A stretch of DNA of 64,000 nucleotides, from positions 90,570-154,569 of the forward strand of contig CAZNRN010000006.1 of the NCBI GenBank assembly GCA_964575605.1. The letters are read 5' to 3'. The notes beneath the pieces were generated by a model. It worked only from the letters and a program-made list of their open reading frames with translations, had not been told where the DNA came from and did not search any database. This document shows, piece after piece, positions 8,732 through 16,658 of the stretch. Made by a program: the position numbers and the translations under genes. The DNA comes from JAPWJZ01 sp964575605. GTDB taxonomy: Bacteria > Pseudomonadota > Alphaproteobacteria > Micavibrionales > UBA2020. Within the stretch, counting starts at the first letter, position 1. The number at the start of each line of letters is the position of its first letter.

Positions 8732-9165
8732 CCTTCACATTGGGTGGAAAACTCTGCGGCATGCCTGCGCTGGCGGCGCAAGACGTCCTGCGCGGACAGC
8801 TGCATGTAACGCGCGTGGCGGGCGCGCCTGCTGCCGTCACCGGTATCATGAACCTGCGCGGCCGTATCGTGACGGCCGTCTGCCTGCGCCGCCGCTTCGG
8901 ATTGCCCGAAAAACAGGGGATGGCCATTGTGGTGGGGCACGCCACAGAGCTTTACAGCCTGATGGTCGACGCCGTGCACGAGGTGGTGGAGCTGGATGAT
9001 GCAAGACGGCAGGATACGCCCGCCACAATGCCGCCGCCGTGGAAAGGTTCCGTTGAATCCCTCTACCGCATGGATGATGGACTCTTGGCTATTCTGGATA
9101 CCAAGGCTATGATAGGGGAGTTGCACGGGGACAGGGGAACCCATGAAAACTTGCCTTATCGTTGA
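8716..9165 (+). CDS. cheW: Chemotaxis coupling protein CheW
   Basis: A 149-residue single CheW domain: FTLGGKLCGMPALAAQDVLR, the ITGIMNLRGRIVTAVCLRRRFGL core and a C-terminal VEVVELDD-like strand region. It couples chemoreceptors to CheA at the membrane array. The start ATG 8716 lies 16 bases inside cheA and has a strong AAGGAGGG upstream. Its end overlaps cheY by 23 bases. With CheA carrying two further CheW-like domains, three such modules are encoded in a row. Confidence 0.92.
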   Translation: MGQFLTFTLGGKLCGMPALAAQDVLRGQLHVTRVAGAPAAVTGIMNLRGRIVTAVCLRRRFGLPEKQGMAIVVGHATELYSLMVDAVHEVVELDDARRQDTPATMPPPWKGSVESLYRMDDGLLAILDTKAMIGELHGDRGTHENLPYR

Positions 9166-9508
9166 CGACAGCCGCGTGGTGCGCAAGCTTGCGCGCATCA
9201 TGCTGGAAGAGCTGGATTTCGAATGCGCCGAAGCCGACGACGGGCAGAAGGCGCTCGACGCCTGTCAACAATCGCTGCCGCAGCTGATTTTGCTCGACTG
9301 GAACATGCCCGTCATGGACGGCATCGAATTTTTATCGCAGCTGCGCAAGATGCCGGGCGGCGACGCGCCGAAAGTGATTTTGTGCAGCACGCACAACCAG
9401 CTGGACCAGATACAGCAGGCGCTGGCGGCGGGTGCGGACGAATACATCATGAAACCCTTCGACAGCGACATCATGCTGGCCAAGCTGCAGCAGGTCGGCG
9501 TCATCTGA
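9143..9508 (+). CDS. cheY: Chemotaxis response regulator CheY
   Basis: A 121-residue single receiver domain. The acidic pocket DD is at residues 8-9, the phospho-acceptor Asp52 sits in LILLDWNMPVMDG, the Thr/Ser switch position is in ILCST, and the conserved Lys is in YIMKPF. Phospho-CheY binds the flagellar switch (FliM/FliN). It overlaps cheW by 23 bases, and cheB starts two bases after its stop. Confidence 0.93.
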   Translation: MKTCLIVDDSRVVRKLARIMLEELDFECAEADDGQKALDACQQSLPQLILLDWNMPVMDGIEFLSQLRKMPGGDAPKVILCSTHNQLDQIQQALAAGADEYIMKPFDSDIMLAKLQQVGVI

Positions 9509-9509
9509 C

Positions 9510-10619
9510 ATGGCGGGCGCAGGCGACATCGCGGCGGACAGCAGGCCCATCCGCGTGATGGTTGTTGACGATTCCAGCGTGGCGCGCGGGTTTTTGTCGC
9601 GCTTCCTCGAAAGCGACCCCGGCATCAGCGTAGTGTCATCGGTTGCCAACGGCCAGCAGGCCTTGCAGTCGCTGGCGCAAGCTGCGCCCGACGTGATTAT
9701 CCTCGACCTCGAAATGCCGGTGATGGACGGGCTGACGGCGCTGCCCGAACTGGTCAAGGCCGCGCCGCGCGTGCAGGTGATCGTCGCCTCCACCCTGACG
9801 CATGATAATGCGGCGCTGGCGATGAAATGCCTGACGTTGGGCGCGGCGGATTGTTTAGGCAAGCCGCAGGCGCAGGACATGGCCTTTGCCGAGGTATTCA
9901 AGGAAGACCTTGTGAACCGCGTAAAACTGCTGGGGCAGGTGGCGCGCGGTAAACCCCTGCGCCGCCCTGTTGAACAGCAACCCGTGCAGCCGGAGCAAAA
10001 ACCGGTGGTGCGGGCGGTGGACACATCTTTTCATCCGGAAGCAATCGCGATTGCATCGTCGACCGGCGGGCCTGCGGCGCTGCTGGCGTTTTTTCAGGGG
10101 TTGAATGGCAAGCCCCTGCCACAGCCGGTTTTCGTGACCCAGCATATGCCGCCCGTTTTCACGCAGCTGCTGGCCGATAACATCGCCGTCGGCGCGCGCC
10201 TGCCCTGCAAGGAAGCGGTTGATGGCGAAGAGGTGAAGGGCGGGCAGATTTATATCGCGCCCGGAAATTACCACATGACGGTGCGGATGGAGGGTGCGGC
10301 AAAACGCATCCGCCTGACGCGCGATGCGCCGGTGAACTTCTGCCGGCCTTCGGCCGACCCGATGCTGGAGAGCCTCGCGCATGCCTATCAGGGCCGGGTG
10401 CTGGCGGTGGTGCTGACGGGCATGGGCACCGACGCGCTGAACGGCTGCCGTAAACTTGCGGTTGCAGGCGGCGAGGTTTTTGCGCAGGACGAACCCTCCA
10501 GCGTCGTCTGGGGCATGCCGGGCGCGGTCGCCCATGCCGGGCTTTGCGCGCGCATCCTGCCCCTTGCGGAAATGGCGGCGGCCGTGCGAGGCTGTGCCAT
10601 GGAAGGAAATACGGCATGA
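9510..10619 (+). CDS. cheB: Chemoreceptor glutamate methylesterase CheB
   Basis: 369 residues: an N-terminal receiver (DD at 20-21, Asp66 in DVIILDLEMPVMDG), a linker rich in Pro and Gln (about 145-170), and a C-terminal methylesterase domain with the catalytic triad visible as SSTGGP (Ser184), TQHMPP (His) and GMGTDAL (Asp). It demethylates or deamidates receptors, opposing CheR, and is activated by CheA. cheR starts in the ATGA overlap at 10616-10619. Confidence 0.94.
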   Translation: MAGAGDIAADSRPIRVMVVDDSSVARGFLSRFLESDPGISVVSSVANGQQALQSLAQAAPDVIILDLEMPVMDGLTALPELVKAAPRVQVIVASTLTHDNAALAMKCLTLGAADCLGKPQAQDMAFAEVFKEDLVNRVKLLGQVARGKPLRRPVEQQPVQPEQKPVVRAVDTSFHPEAIAIASSTGGPAALLAFFQGLNGKPLPQPVFVTQHMPPVFTQLLADNIAVGARLPCKEAVDGEEVKGGQIYIAPGNYHMTVRMEGAAKRIRLTRDAPVNFCRPSADPMLESLAHAYQGRVLAVVLTGMGTDALNGCRKLAVAGGEVFAQDEPSSVVWGMPGAVAHAGLCARILPLAEMAAAVRGCAMEGNTA

Positions 10620-11440
10620 CCACGCCGGTCTACCAGTTTTTCGAGCAGATACTGAAACGCGAATCCGGCCTCGTCATCACGCCGGAGAAAATCTATCTGC
10701 TCGAGGCGCGCCTTGTGCCTGTCGCCAGCCGCCACGGCGTCGAGGGCATCTCCGGCATCGCGCAGCGCCTGCAGGAATCGGGCGACCCCGTGCTGCTGCG
10801 CGAAGTGGTCGAGGCGATGGCGACGGGCGAGACATCCTTCTTCCGCGACATGGCGCCCTTCGAAAACCTGCGCAAGGCGATACTGCCGAAGCTGGTCGCG
10901 GCGCGCGCGTCATCGCGCACCCTGCGCATCCTTTCCGCCGCCTGCTCGACCGGGCAGGAACCCTATTCGCTGGCCATGCTGCTGAAGGACGAACCCGCGC
11001 TGCTGGGCTGGAAATGCGATATCGTCGCAGCCGACATGTCGCAGGAGGCGCTTGAGTATGCCAGCGGCGCAAGCTACAGCCAGTTCGAGGTACAGCGCGG
11101 CCTGCCCGTGCGCCTGCTGGTGAAACATTTCACGCAGGAAGGCGAGCGCTGGCGCGTGAAGCCGGAAGTGGCGGGGCTTGTGCGGTTCGAGCGGCAGAAC
11201 CTGCTGGCCGATCCCGCAAAGCTTGGCGTCTTCGACGTTATCTTCTGCCGCAACGTGCTGATCTATTTCGACGTGCCGACAAAGCAAAAAGTCTTGCAGG
11301 GCCTGAAATCCATCCTGCGGCAGGACGGCGCGCTTTTCCTGGGCGGCACCGAAACGGTGCTGGGCGTCACCGACGCCTTCACGCCCGTCGATGGCATGCC
11401 CGGCGTTTTCCTGCGTGGCGATACGACGCTGGCGCTGTAA
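10616..11440 (+). CDS. cheR: Chemoreceptor methyltransferase CheR
   Basis: 274 residues from ATG 10616. The N-terminal helical domain contains RLVPVASRHGV and ATGETSFFRD; the SAM-binding part has SAACSTGQEPYSLAML, the DMSQEALEYAS loop and FDVIFCRNVLIYFD. It methylates receptor glutamates using SAM. The ATGA overlap with cheB argues for this start over an upstream in-frame ATG (10544). It is the last gene of the chemotaxis operon, and the next gene is convergent three bases on. Confidence 0.93.
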   Translation: MTTPVYQFFEQILKRESGLVITPEKIYLLEARLVPVASRHGVEGISGIAQRLQESGDPVLLREVVEAMATGETSFFRDMAPFENLRKAILPKLVAARASSRTLRILSAACSTGQEPYSLAMLLKDEPALLGWKCDIVAADMSQEALEYASGASYSQFEVQRGLPVRLLVKHFTQEGERWRVKPEVAGLVRFERQNLLADPAKLGVFDVIFCRNVLIYFDVPTKQKVLQGLKSILRQDGALFLGGTETVLGVTDAFTPVDGMPGVFLRGDTTLAL

Positions 11441-11443
11441 GCC

Positions 11444-12376
11444 TTAAATCGAAAATTTCTTGGGCGGTTTGTAGGGCGTGTCGTCCTTCGTGACCGCGGG
11501 CTCGTTACCTTTCAGGCGTATCTTGAAAGGCTCTTTTTCTACAGGCGCTTCGGGCGCGGGCGGCGTTTCGGGGGGCGTCGGGTTCACCGCTACATAGGCG
11601 TCGATCGGTTTGCGGCGCGCGCGGCGGAACGCAAAGATGCCGCCTAGCGCGACAATCCCGATGCCACCCCCGATGGCGGCTTCCTTCGCACCGATGTCTT
11701 TCAGGTGGATTTTGTCGAGCAGCGAGGGCTGCTGCGCCGCAGGCTGTTCAACGGGTGCGGGCGGCGCGGGTTGTGTTTGTTGCGGCAGTTTTTGCGGGGG
11801 CAATTTTTGTTGGGGCAAAGCTTGCTGCGGCTGGGCTTGCTGCACAGGCGGCGGCGCCTGTTCTGGCGTGGCGGCGGTTTTGTCCTCCGCGCCCTGCTTG
11901 GCGGCGACGCAATCGGCGACGCTGCGGGCGGTTGCGATATCGCGGGCGTCTTCGGGCGTCACCAGTTGCGACTGGCAGACGGGCACGAAACGCGCCTGTC
12001 CGTCGATTTTGGCAAGGTAGTCGGGCAGTTCGCCCACCTTCGCCTGGAAACGGTTGATGAGCGACTGCACGTTCGGGCCCGAGAGGCCGGGGGCCAGCAC
12101 GATACGCGGCGCTTCGCGCGAGATTTCTTTTTTCAGCTGCTGGCGCAGCTGTGCGATTTCGGGCGTATTCGTGGGCAGGCCTAAAACATCCTGCGTATGC
12201 ACGGTCATCTCGATCTGCTTGCTCTGGTCGCCAAGGCGGTCGACGGTCTGTAGCAGGCTGGCGTAGGTTTTTGCGGGTTCGGGTTGTTCTGATTGTGCGA
12301 AGGCGGGGGCGGCGACTGCGGTGAAGGCGGCGGCCAGCGCCAGTGTTTTGCCGATAGTCTTCAGTTTGTTTTTCAA
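11444..12376 (-). CDS. Exported membrane-anchored protein of unknown function
   Basis: About 310 residues if started at TTG 12376, which puts a classical signal peptide at the very N-terminus (KNKLKTIGKTLALAAAFTAVAAPAFA, cleavage after AFA). An in-frame ATG lies at 12466 but would add about 30 residues ahead of the signal. A helical periplasmic region with two Cys is followed by a Pro/Gln-rich linker (QQALPQQKLPPQKL), a single membrane segment (AIGGGIGIVALGGIFAF, about residues 237-253) with RRARRK after it, and a Pro-rich cytosolic tail. No family recognised. It is convergent with cheR and divergent from the lipoprotein gene. Confidence 0.6.
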   Translation of the reverse strand: MKNKLKTIGKTLALAAAFTAVAAPAFAQSEQPEPAKTYASLLQTVDRLGDQSKQIEMTVHTQDVLGLPTNTPEIAQLRQQLKKEISREAPRIVLAPGLSGPNVQSLINRFQAKVGELPDYLAKIDGQARFVPVCQSQLVTPEDARDIATARSVADCVAAKQGAEDKTAATPEQAPPPVQQAQPQQALPQQKLPPQKLPQQTQPAPPAPVEQPAAQQPSLLDKIHLKDIGAKEAAIGGGIGIVALGGIFAFRRARRKPIDAYVAVNPTPPETPPAPEAPVEKEPFKIRLKGNEPAVTKDDTPYKPPKKFSI

Positions 12377-12599
12377 CGGTGCGGAGCTCTCTTTTTTGCC
12401 ATCACTCTCGATTCCTTTGTAGCATTGCCCCAAAAATATGTCAATTTTGAGCATATGTGGTATCAAGATATGTCATAGTTAAGCCATTGAATTAAAATTG
12501 TATTTCGCCGTTAATTTGACACTTTCCATTTTTCCGGACAACAATTGACCTAAGGCACAGAAAAAAACAGAAGACAAACAGCGAGGAACAAATAACGAG
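12377..12599. other. Divergent intergenic region, AT-rich
   Basis: About 220 bases between the divergent exported-protein and lipoprotein genes. It contains TTGACA at 12516-12521, but I see no convincing -10 at the right spacing, and no good CtrA box. Confidence 0.4.
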
Positions 12600-13241
12600 A
12601 TGAACCGCAAACTAAAAGCCCTGATGCTCTGCTCCGTATTCGCCGTCGCACTCACCGGCTGCGACAAAATTGGCATCGGCGGCAGCAACGCACCGGAAAA
12701 ACAAGACGTGGCTGTAACGCAGGTCGTACCGCCAGCAGTGAAGCAGGATGCCGCGCCCGTGCTGCCCGCACCCGCAGCGCAGCCCGAGAAAAAAGCGGCG
12801 GAGCCCGACGAGCGTACCTTCTCGAACGGCGAACGCGTGGGGCATGTTACCAAATTCTCGTTCAAGAGCAGCCCCCAGCGCCTCGAGGGCGACGACCTCG
12901 AGCTTTGCAAGAACTGGGAAGGCGAGCTGTCGATGGAAAACACCGTCGCCAACAATGCAGTAGGCGCTGGCGGCGTCACCAACGGCTCCAACGCTTTTTC
13001 CTTCTCGATCGGCAAGGGCCGCAACGACATTGTGAAGAAAGTGCAGGGCGCCCTGCGCAGCGGGCACAAGGTATCGCTGCAGTATAACCAGGTCGTGCGC
13101 CACGACGAATGCAAATCGCGCACCGATTACTACGTCGTGGGTGTGAAAGACCTCGAGCCCACGCCGCCCAAGGTCGTGCAACCCCCGCCTGCGCCTGTTG
13201 TGAAAGCGCCCGCGAACCTCAATTCAGGCGGGCCGCAGTAA
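12600..13241 (+). CDS. Putative lipoprotein, unknown function
   Basis: 213 residues. The N-terminus has a lipoprotein signal with lipobox LTGC (Cys at about residue 21), so it is probably lipidated. A low-complexity Ala/Pro/Gln stretch (about 40-70) precedes a globular region (LEGDDLELCKNWEGELSM... VSLQYNQVVRHDECKSRTDYYVVGV) with two Cys, and a Pro-rich tail. No family recognised. A bidirectional hairpin follows at 13267-13296, and ctrA is convergent. Confidence 0.75.
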   Translation: MNRKLKALMLCSVFAVALTGCDKIGIGGSNAPEKQDVAVTQVVPPAVKQDAAPVLPAPAAQPEKKAAEPDERTFSNGERVGHVTKFSFKSSPQRLEGDDLELCKNWEGELSMENTVANNAVGAGGVTNGSNAFSFSIGKGRNDIVKKVQGALRSGHKVSLQYNQVVRHDECKSRTDYYVVGVKDLEPTPPKVVQPPPAPVVKAPANLNSGGPQ

Positions 13242-13266
13242 CAAAGAAACAGGCGACGGCCATGAA

Positions 13267-13296
13267 AAAAGCGGCAGGTTTGCGCCTGCCGCTTTT
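13267..13296. terminator. Bidirectional Rho-independent terminator
   Basis: A perfect 12-bp inverted repeat, AAAAGCGGCAGG and CCTGCCGCTTTT, with a six-base loop. The A and T tracts lie on both sides, so it can end both the plus-strand lipoprotein gene and minus-strand ctrA. Confidence 0.85.
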
Positions 13297-13317
13297 TCGG
13301 GAAGAAACCCTTTATCT

Positions 13318-14034
13318 TTATGCGTTAGCCTCTTTGCCGCCGCCTGCCGATGCGCCGGTCGGGTCGCGCAGCACGTAGCCGCGGCCCCAGACGGTTTCAA
13401 TGCATGCGCCGCCGTCAGGCGTGATTTTCTCGATCTTCTTGCGCAGCTTGCAGATGAAGACGTCGATGATCTTGACTTCAGGCTCGTCCATGCCGCCGTA
13501 GAGGTGGTTGAGGAACATTTCCTTGGTGAGGGTCGAGCCCTTGCGCAGGCTGAGCAGTTCGATAATGCCGTATTCTTTAGACGTGAGGTGGAGCTGTTTG
13601 TCGTCCACTTCCACCGTGCGCGCGTCGAGGTTGACAGTAATCGGGCCCGTTTTAATGACCGACTGCGAGTGGCCCTTGGAGCGGCGGACGATGGCCTGGA
13701 TGCGAGCGAGCAGCTCGCGCTTGTCGAAAGGCTTGGTCAGGTAATCGTCGGCGCCGAAGCCGAGGCCTTTCAGCTTGCTGTCGAGCTCGGAGAGGCCGGA
13801 GAGGATGAGAATCGGCGTTTCCACCTTTGCCGCGCGCAGGCGCTTCAAAACTTCATAACCGTCGAGGTCGGGCAGCATCAGGTCGAGGATGATGATGTCA
13901 TACTCGTACAATTTGCCGATCTCGAGGCCGTCCTCGCCCATGTCGGTGGTGTCCACCACATAGCCGTCGGATTTCAGCATCAGTTCGATGCTCTTGGCCG
14001 TGGACTGATCGTCTTCAATAAGCAGTACCCTCAT
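13318..14034 (-). CDS. ctrA: Cell-cycle response regulator CtrA
   Basis: 238 residues: an OmpR/PhoB-type regulator with a receiver (EDD at 7-9, phospho-acceptor Asp51 in IIILDLMLPDLDGYEV, KPF Lys) and a winged-helix DNA-binding domain (LTSKEYGIIELL, EPEVKIIDVFICKLRKKI, VWGRGYVLRDP). The EVKIIDVFICKLRKK stretch is characteristic of CtrA. Phospho-CtrA binds TTAA-N7-TTAAC and controls flagellar, chemotaxis and division genes. The C-terminus ends KEANA, compatible with the small-residue tail used for proteolysis in Caulobacter (inference). Candidate target boxes are annotated below; chpT is about 8 kb upstream. Confidence 0.96.
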   Translation of the reverse strand: MRVLLIEDDQSTAKSIELMLKSDGYVVDTTDMGEDGLEIGKLYEYDIIILDLMLPDLDGYEVLKRLRAAKVETPILILSGLSELDSKLKGLGFGADDYLTKPFDKRELLARIQAIVRRSKGHSQSVIKTGPITVNLDARTVEVDDKQLHLTSKEYGIIELLSLRKGSTLTKEMFLNHLYGGMDEPEVKIIDVFICKLRKKIEKITPDGGACIETVWGRGYVLRDPTGASAGGGKEANA

Positions 14035-14235
14035 CGCGTTTCCCCTTAATGAATGCTTAGTGGAGTTGAATCACTATTTAATCCTCTTCAACAGTATACC
14101 ATTAATCTTAATAAAGATTAAAAAAAGCGACCCCACCCTTGCCATACGCGAAAAAAATCTAATATTATCAAAGGAAAAGAAATTTCGTTCGCGTTAAACA
14201 AATTTGAGATAATATTAAATCTGGGGTCCGGAAAG
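14035..14235. promoter_or_regulatory. Divergent ctrA / fliI promoter region
   Basis: An AT-rich 200-base gap between ctrA (minus) and fliI (plus). It contains an 8-bp perfect inverted repeat TTAATCTT/AAGATTAA with a four-base loop (14102-14121) and a GTTAA half-site at 14202. I find no full TTAA-N7-TTAAC match here, so autoregulation is not shown by the sequence. Confidence 0.5.
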
Positions 14236-15624
14236 ATGATTTCAAGTCATCATTTTATAGAAAATCTTAACGACAGCATCGACGAACTGGCCGAATACCA
14301 GCTGTTCGGCCGCGTCACCAAGATCCTTGGCATGCTGGTCGAAATCGGCGGGGTCGAGAAAGAACTCGCCATCGGCGACCGCTGCAACCTCACCCCGCGC
14401 GGCGCCGATGTGGTGCCCTGCGAGGTGGTGGGTTTCCGCGACGGCCGCGCGCTGGTGATGCCGTTCAAGCCGCTGGACCGCGTAGGGTTAGGCTGCCGCG
14501 CCGAAGTTGCGCAGGCGCGCCCTGCGGTTTATCCCTCGAACGCCTGGCTCGGCCGCGTGGTGAACGCGTTTGGCGAACCCATCGACGGCAAGGGCCCCCT
14601 GATGCAGGGCGAAGACCATATGCTGCTGCGCGCCAAGCCGCCCGCGGCGCATGACAGGAAACGCCTCGGTGATAAACTTGACCTCGGCGTGCGCGCCATC
14701 AACTGCTTCCTTTCTACCACGCGCGGGCAGCGCATGGGCATCTTTGCGGGCTCGGGCGTGGGGAAGTCCATTCTGATGTCGATGCTGGCGCGCAATACCG
14801 AAGCCGATATCAGCGTTATCGGCCTGATTGGCGAGCGCGGGCGCGAGGTGCAGGAATTTCTTGAGGACGAACTGGGGCCCGAGGGCCTGAAGCGCGCTGT
14901 CGTCGTGGTGTCGACATCCGATGAATCGCCGCTGATGCGCCGCCAGGCCGCTTACCAGACGCTGGCCGTGGCCGAATACTTCCGCAACCAGGGCAAACAG
15001 GTGCTGCTGATGATGGACAGCGTGACGCGTTTCGCCATGGCGCAGCGCGAAATCGGCCTGTCCGCGGGCGAACCGCCGACCTCAAAAGGTTATCCGCCCA
15101 CCACTTTTTCGGAGCTTGCCAAGCTGCTGGAGCGCGCGGGGCCGGGAGAAAAGGGCAAGGGTGATATCACCGCTTTCTTCTCGGTGCTGGTGGAAGGCGA
15201 CGACCACAACGAGCCGATTTCAGACGCCGTGCGCGGCATCATCGACGGCCACGTCGTGCTGGAACGCGCGATTGCCGACCGCGGGCGTTACCCCGCCATC
15301 AACGTTTTACGCTCTGTCTCGCGCTCCATGCCGCGCTGCCTGACGGCGGAGCAGGCGGCGCTGGTGCAGCGCGGGCGCGAAGTGATGTCGACCTACGAAG
15401 ACATGGCCGAGCTGATCCGCCTCGGCGCCTACCGCCGCGGCAGCAACGCCAAGGTGGACGAGGCGATTGACCTTTACCCGAAGATCGAGGCCTTCCTGGC
15501 GCAGAAGCCGAAGGAGAAGACATCCCTGGAAGAGGGTTATAAACAGCTGGCCATCGCACTTGGTATGGCCGTTGCCGAACCCCCGAAAGCGCCGCCCAAG
15601 GCGCCGCCGCCAAAGAAAAAATAA
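14236..15624 (+). CDS. fliI: Flagellum-specific ATPase FliI
   Basis: 462 residues of the F1-beta-like type III export ATPase family. Walker A GIFAGSGVGKSILM (about 173-186), GLIGERGREVQEF, the Walker B region VLLMMDSVTRFAMAQREIGL and the AGEPPTSKGYPPTTFSELA motif are all present. It powers or regulates export of flagellar substrates together with FliH and FliJ at the cytosolic base. The C-terminus is an unusual Pro/Lys tail (PKAPPKAPPPKKK). fliJ follows after ten bases. Confidence 0.96.
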   Translation: MISSHHFIENLNDSIDELAEYQLFGRVTKILGMLVEIGGVEKELAIGDRCNLTPRGADVVPCEVVGFRDGRALVMPFKPLDRVGLGCRAEVAQARPAVYPSNAWLGRVVNAFGEPIDGKGPLMQGEDHMLLRAKPPAAHDRKRLGDKLDLGVRAINCFLSTTRGQRMGIFAGSGVGKSILMSMLARNTEADISVIGLIGERGREVQEFLEDELGPEGLKRAVVVVSTSDESPLMRRQAAYQTLAVAEYFRNQGKQVLLMMDSVTRFAMAQREIGLSAGEPPTSKGYPPTTFSELAKLLERAGPGEKGKGDITAFFSVLVEGDDHNEPISDAVRGIIDGHVVLERAIADRGRYPAINVLRSVSRSMPRCLTAEQAALVQRGREVMSTYEDMAELIRLGAYRRGSNAKVDEAIDLYPKIEAFLAQKPKEKTSLEEGYKQLAIALGMAVAEPPKAPPKAPPPKKK

Positions 15625-15634
15625 CGGGGCGTAA

Positions 15635-16054
15635 ATGGCCGACCTCCACACGCTTATCCGCCTGCATAAACACGAACTTGACGAAAAACGCCGCGCGCTG
15701 GGCGAACTTTATGCCGCCATGGCCGACCTCGAGCGCCGCCGCCGCGACCTCGAACGCGCTTTCGATGCCGAAAAACAGGCCGTATCCGCGGGCGGCGATA
15801 TACATTTCACCTTCGCCCAATACGCCGAAACCGTGGCGCAGAACTTCAAGGAAATGGACAATGCCGAGGCCGAACTGGAAGAACTGGTCACCAAGGCCAA
15901 GGACAGCCTGATGGAAAGTTTCAGCGAGCTGAAAAAATACGAGATGACACAGGAAGAACGCGACCGGCTGGAAGAAGAAGAACGCCTCTTCCGCGAAAAC
16001 CAGAACATGGACGCCATCGGCCTCGAGAATTTCAGGCGCAAGGGCGATGAATAA
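15635..16054 (+). CDS. fliJ: FliJ-like flagellar export coiled-coil protein
   Basis: 139 residues, almost entirely a charged alpha-helical coiled coil (LHTLIRLHKHELDEKRRALGEL... LERRRRDLERAFDAEKQA). It follows fliI directly and has the usual FliJ length. FliJ sits in the FliI hexamer and escorts chaperones. Sequence conservation in this family is low, so the call rests mostly on position and helix pattern. Its end overlaps the next gene by eight bases. Confidence 0.8.
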   Translation: MADLHTLIRLHKHELDEKRRALGELYAAMADLERRRRDLERAFDAEKQAVSAGGDIHFTFAQYAETVAQNFKEMDNAEAELEELVTKAKDSLMESFSELKKYEMTQEERDRLEEEERLFRENQNMDAIGLENFRRKGDE

Positions 16055-16637
16055 CCGGCTGGCGCAGGAACTGAAGGATCTGGCCGCAGCCGACCTTGCC
16101 AAGCGTGCGGAACTTGCGACGGCAGGCACGTTGTTCGACGGCTATCATCCCGACATGGAAGCGCTGCATATCGCCAATGCCCGCAGGCTTGAAAACCTCA
16201 TCGAGGAGCTTGGCGGCTGGCCCCACGCGGGCGTGGTGGGCAGTGAAGGCGCCGAAGCCGCATGGCTGGTCGCACAGCATGCCATCAGCCTGCCTGATTT
16301 CCAGCGGCGCGTGCTGGGACTGCTGAAAGAAAACGAAGGTGCGGTGCCGCCCGCACAGGTCGCGCACCTGGAAGACAGGATCCGGCGCTTCGAGGGCCGC
16401 CCGCAGCTTTACGGCACGCAGGTCGACTGGGATGAAAACGGAAAACTGTCACCGGGTGTGATCGAGGACGAAGCCAATGTCGACAAACGCCGTGCCCAAG
16501 TGGGATTAAAGCCGCTGGCCGAACGCCTCGCCGACATGCAGCGAAATGCCGCTGCGGAAGGCGAAAAACCGCCCGTCGATGCTGCCAGAAAACGCAAAGA
16601 GGCCGAGGCCTGGATGAAGAAAACGGGTTGGCGTTAA
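16047..16637 (+). CDS. DUF6624-type protein in the flagellar operon
   Basis: 196 residues. The central region matches the pattern I know for DUF6624: GGWPHAGVVGSEGAEAAWLVAQHA, then DFQRRVLGLLKENEG, AHLEDRIRRFEGRPQLYGTQVDWDENGK. The function of the family is unknown to me. The C-terminal part (about 150-196) is a charged helix. It overlaps the fliJ end by eight bases, which implies cotranscription with fliI and fliJ; this is not a standard flagellar gene. Confidence 0.7.
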   Translation: MNNRLAQELKDLAAADLAKRAELATAGTLFDGYHPDMEALHIANARRLENLIEELGGWPHAGVVGSEGAEAAWLVAQHAISLPDFQRRVLGLLKENEGAVPPAQVAHLEDRIRRFEGRPQLYGTQVDWDENGKLSPGVIEDEANVDKRRAQVGLKPLAERLADMQRNAAAEGEKPPVDAARKRKEAEAWMKKTGWR

Positions 16638-16645
16638 GGGCCCCT

Positions 16646-16658
16646 CTCGCGTTGCGAG
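16646..16658. terminator. Small hairpin between convergent genes
   Basis: CTCGC-GTT-GCGAG between the end of the DUF6624 gene and the minus-strand FliK-like stop. No U-tract follows on either strand, so termination activity is doubtful. Confidence 0.3.

Noticed and set aside
14035..14235. CtrA autoregulatory boxes in the ctrA/fliI gap
   Set aside because: Several TTAA tetramers occur, but none has the seven-base spacing with a second TTAAC; the AT-rich background explains them.
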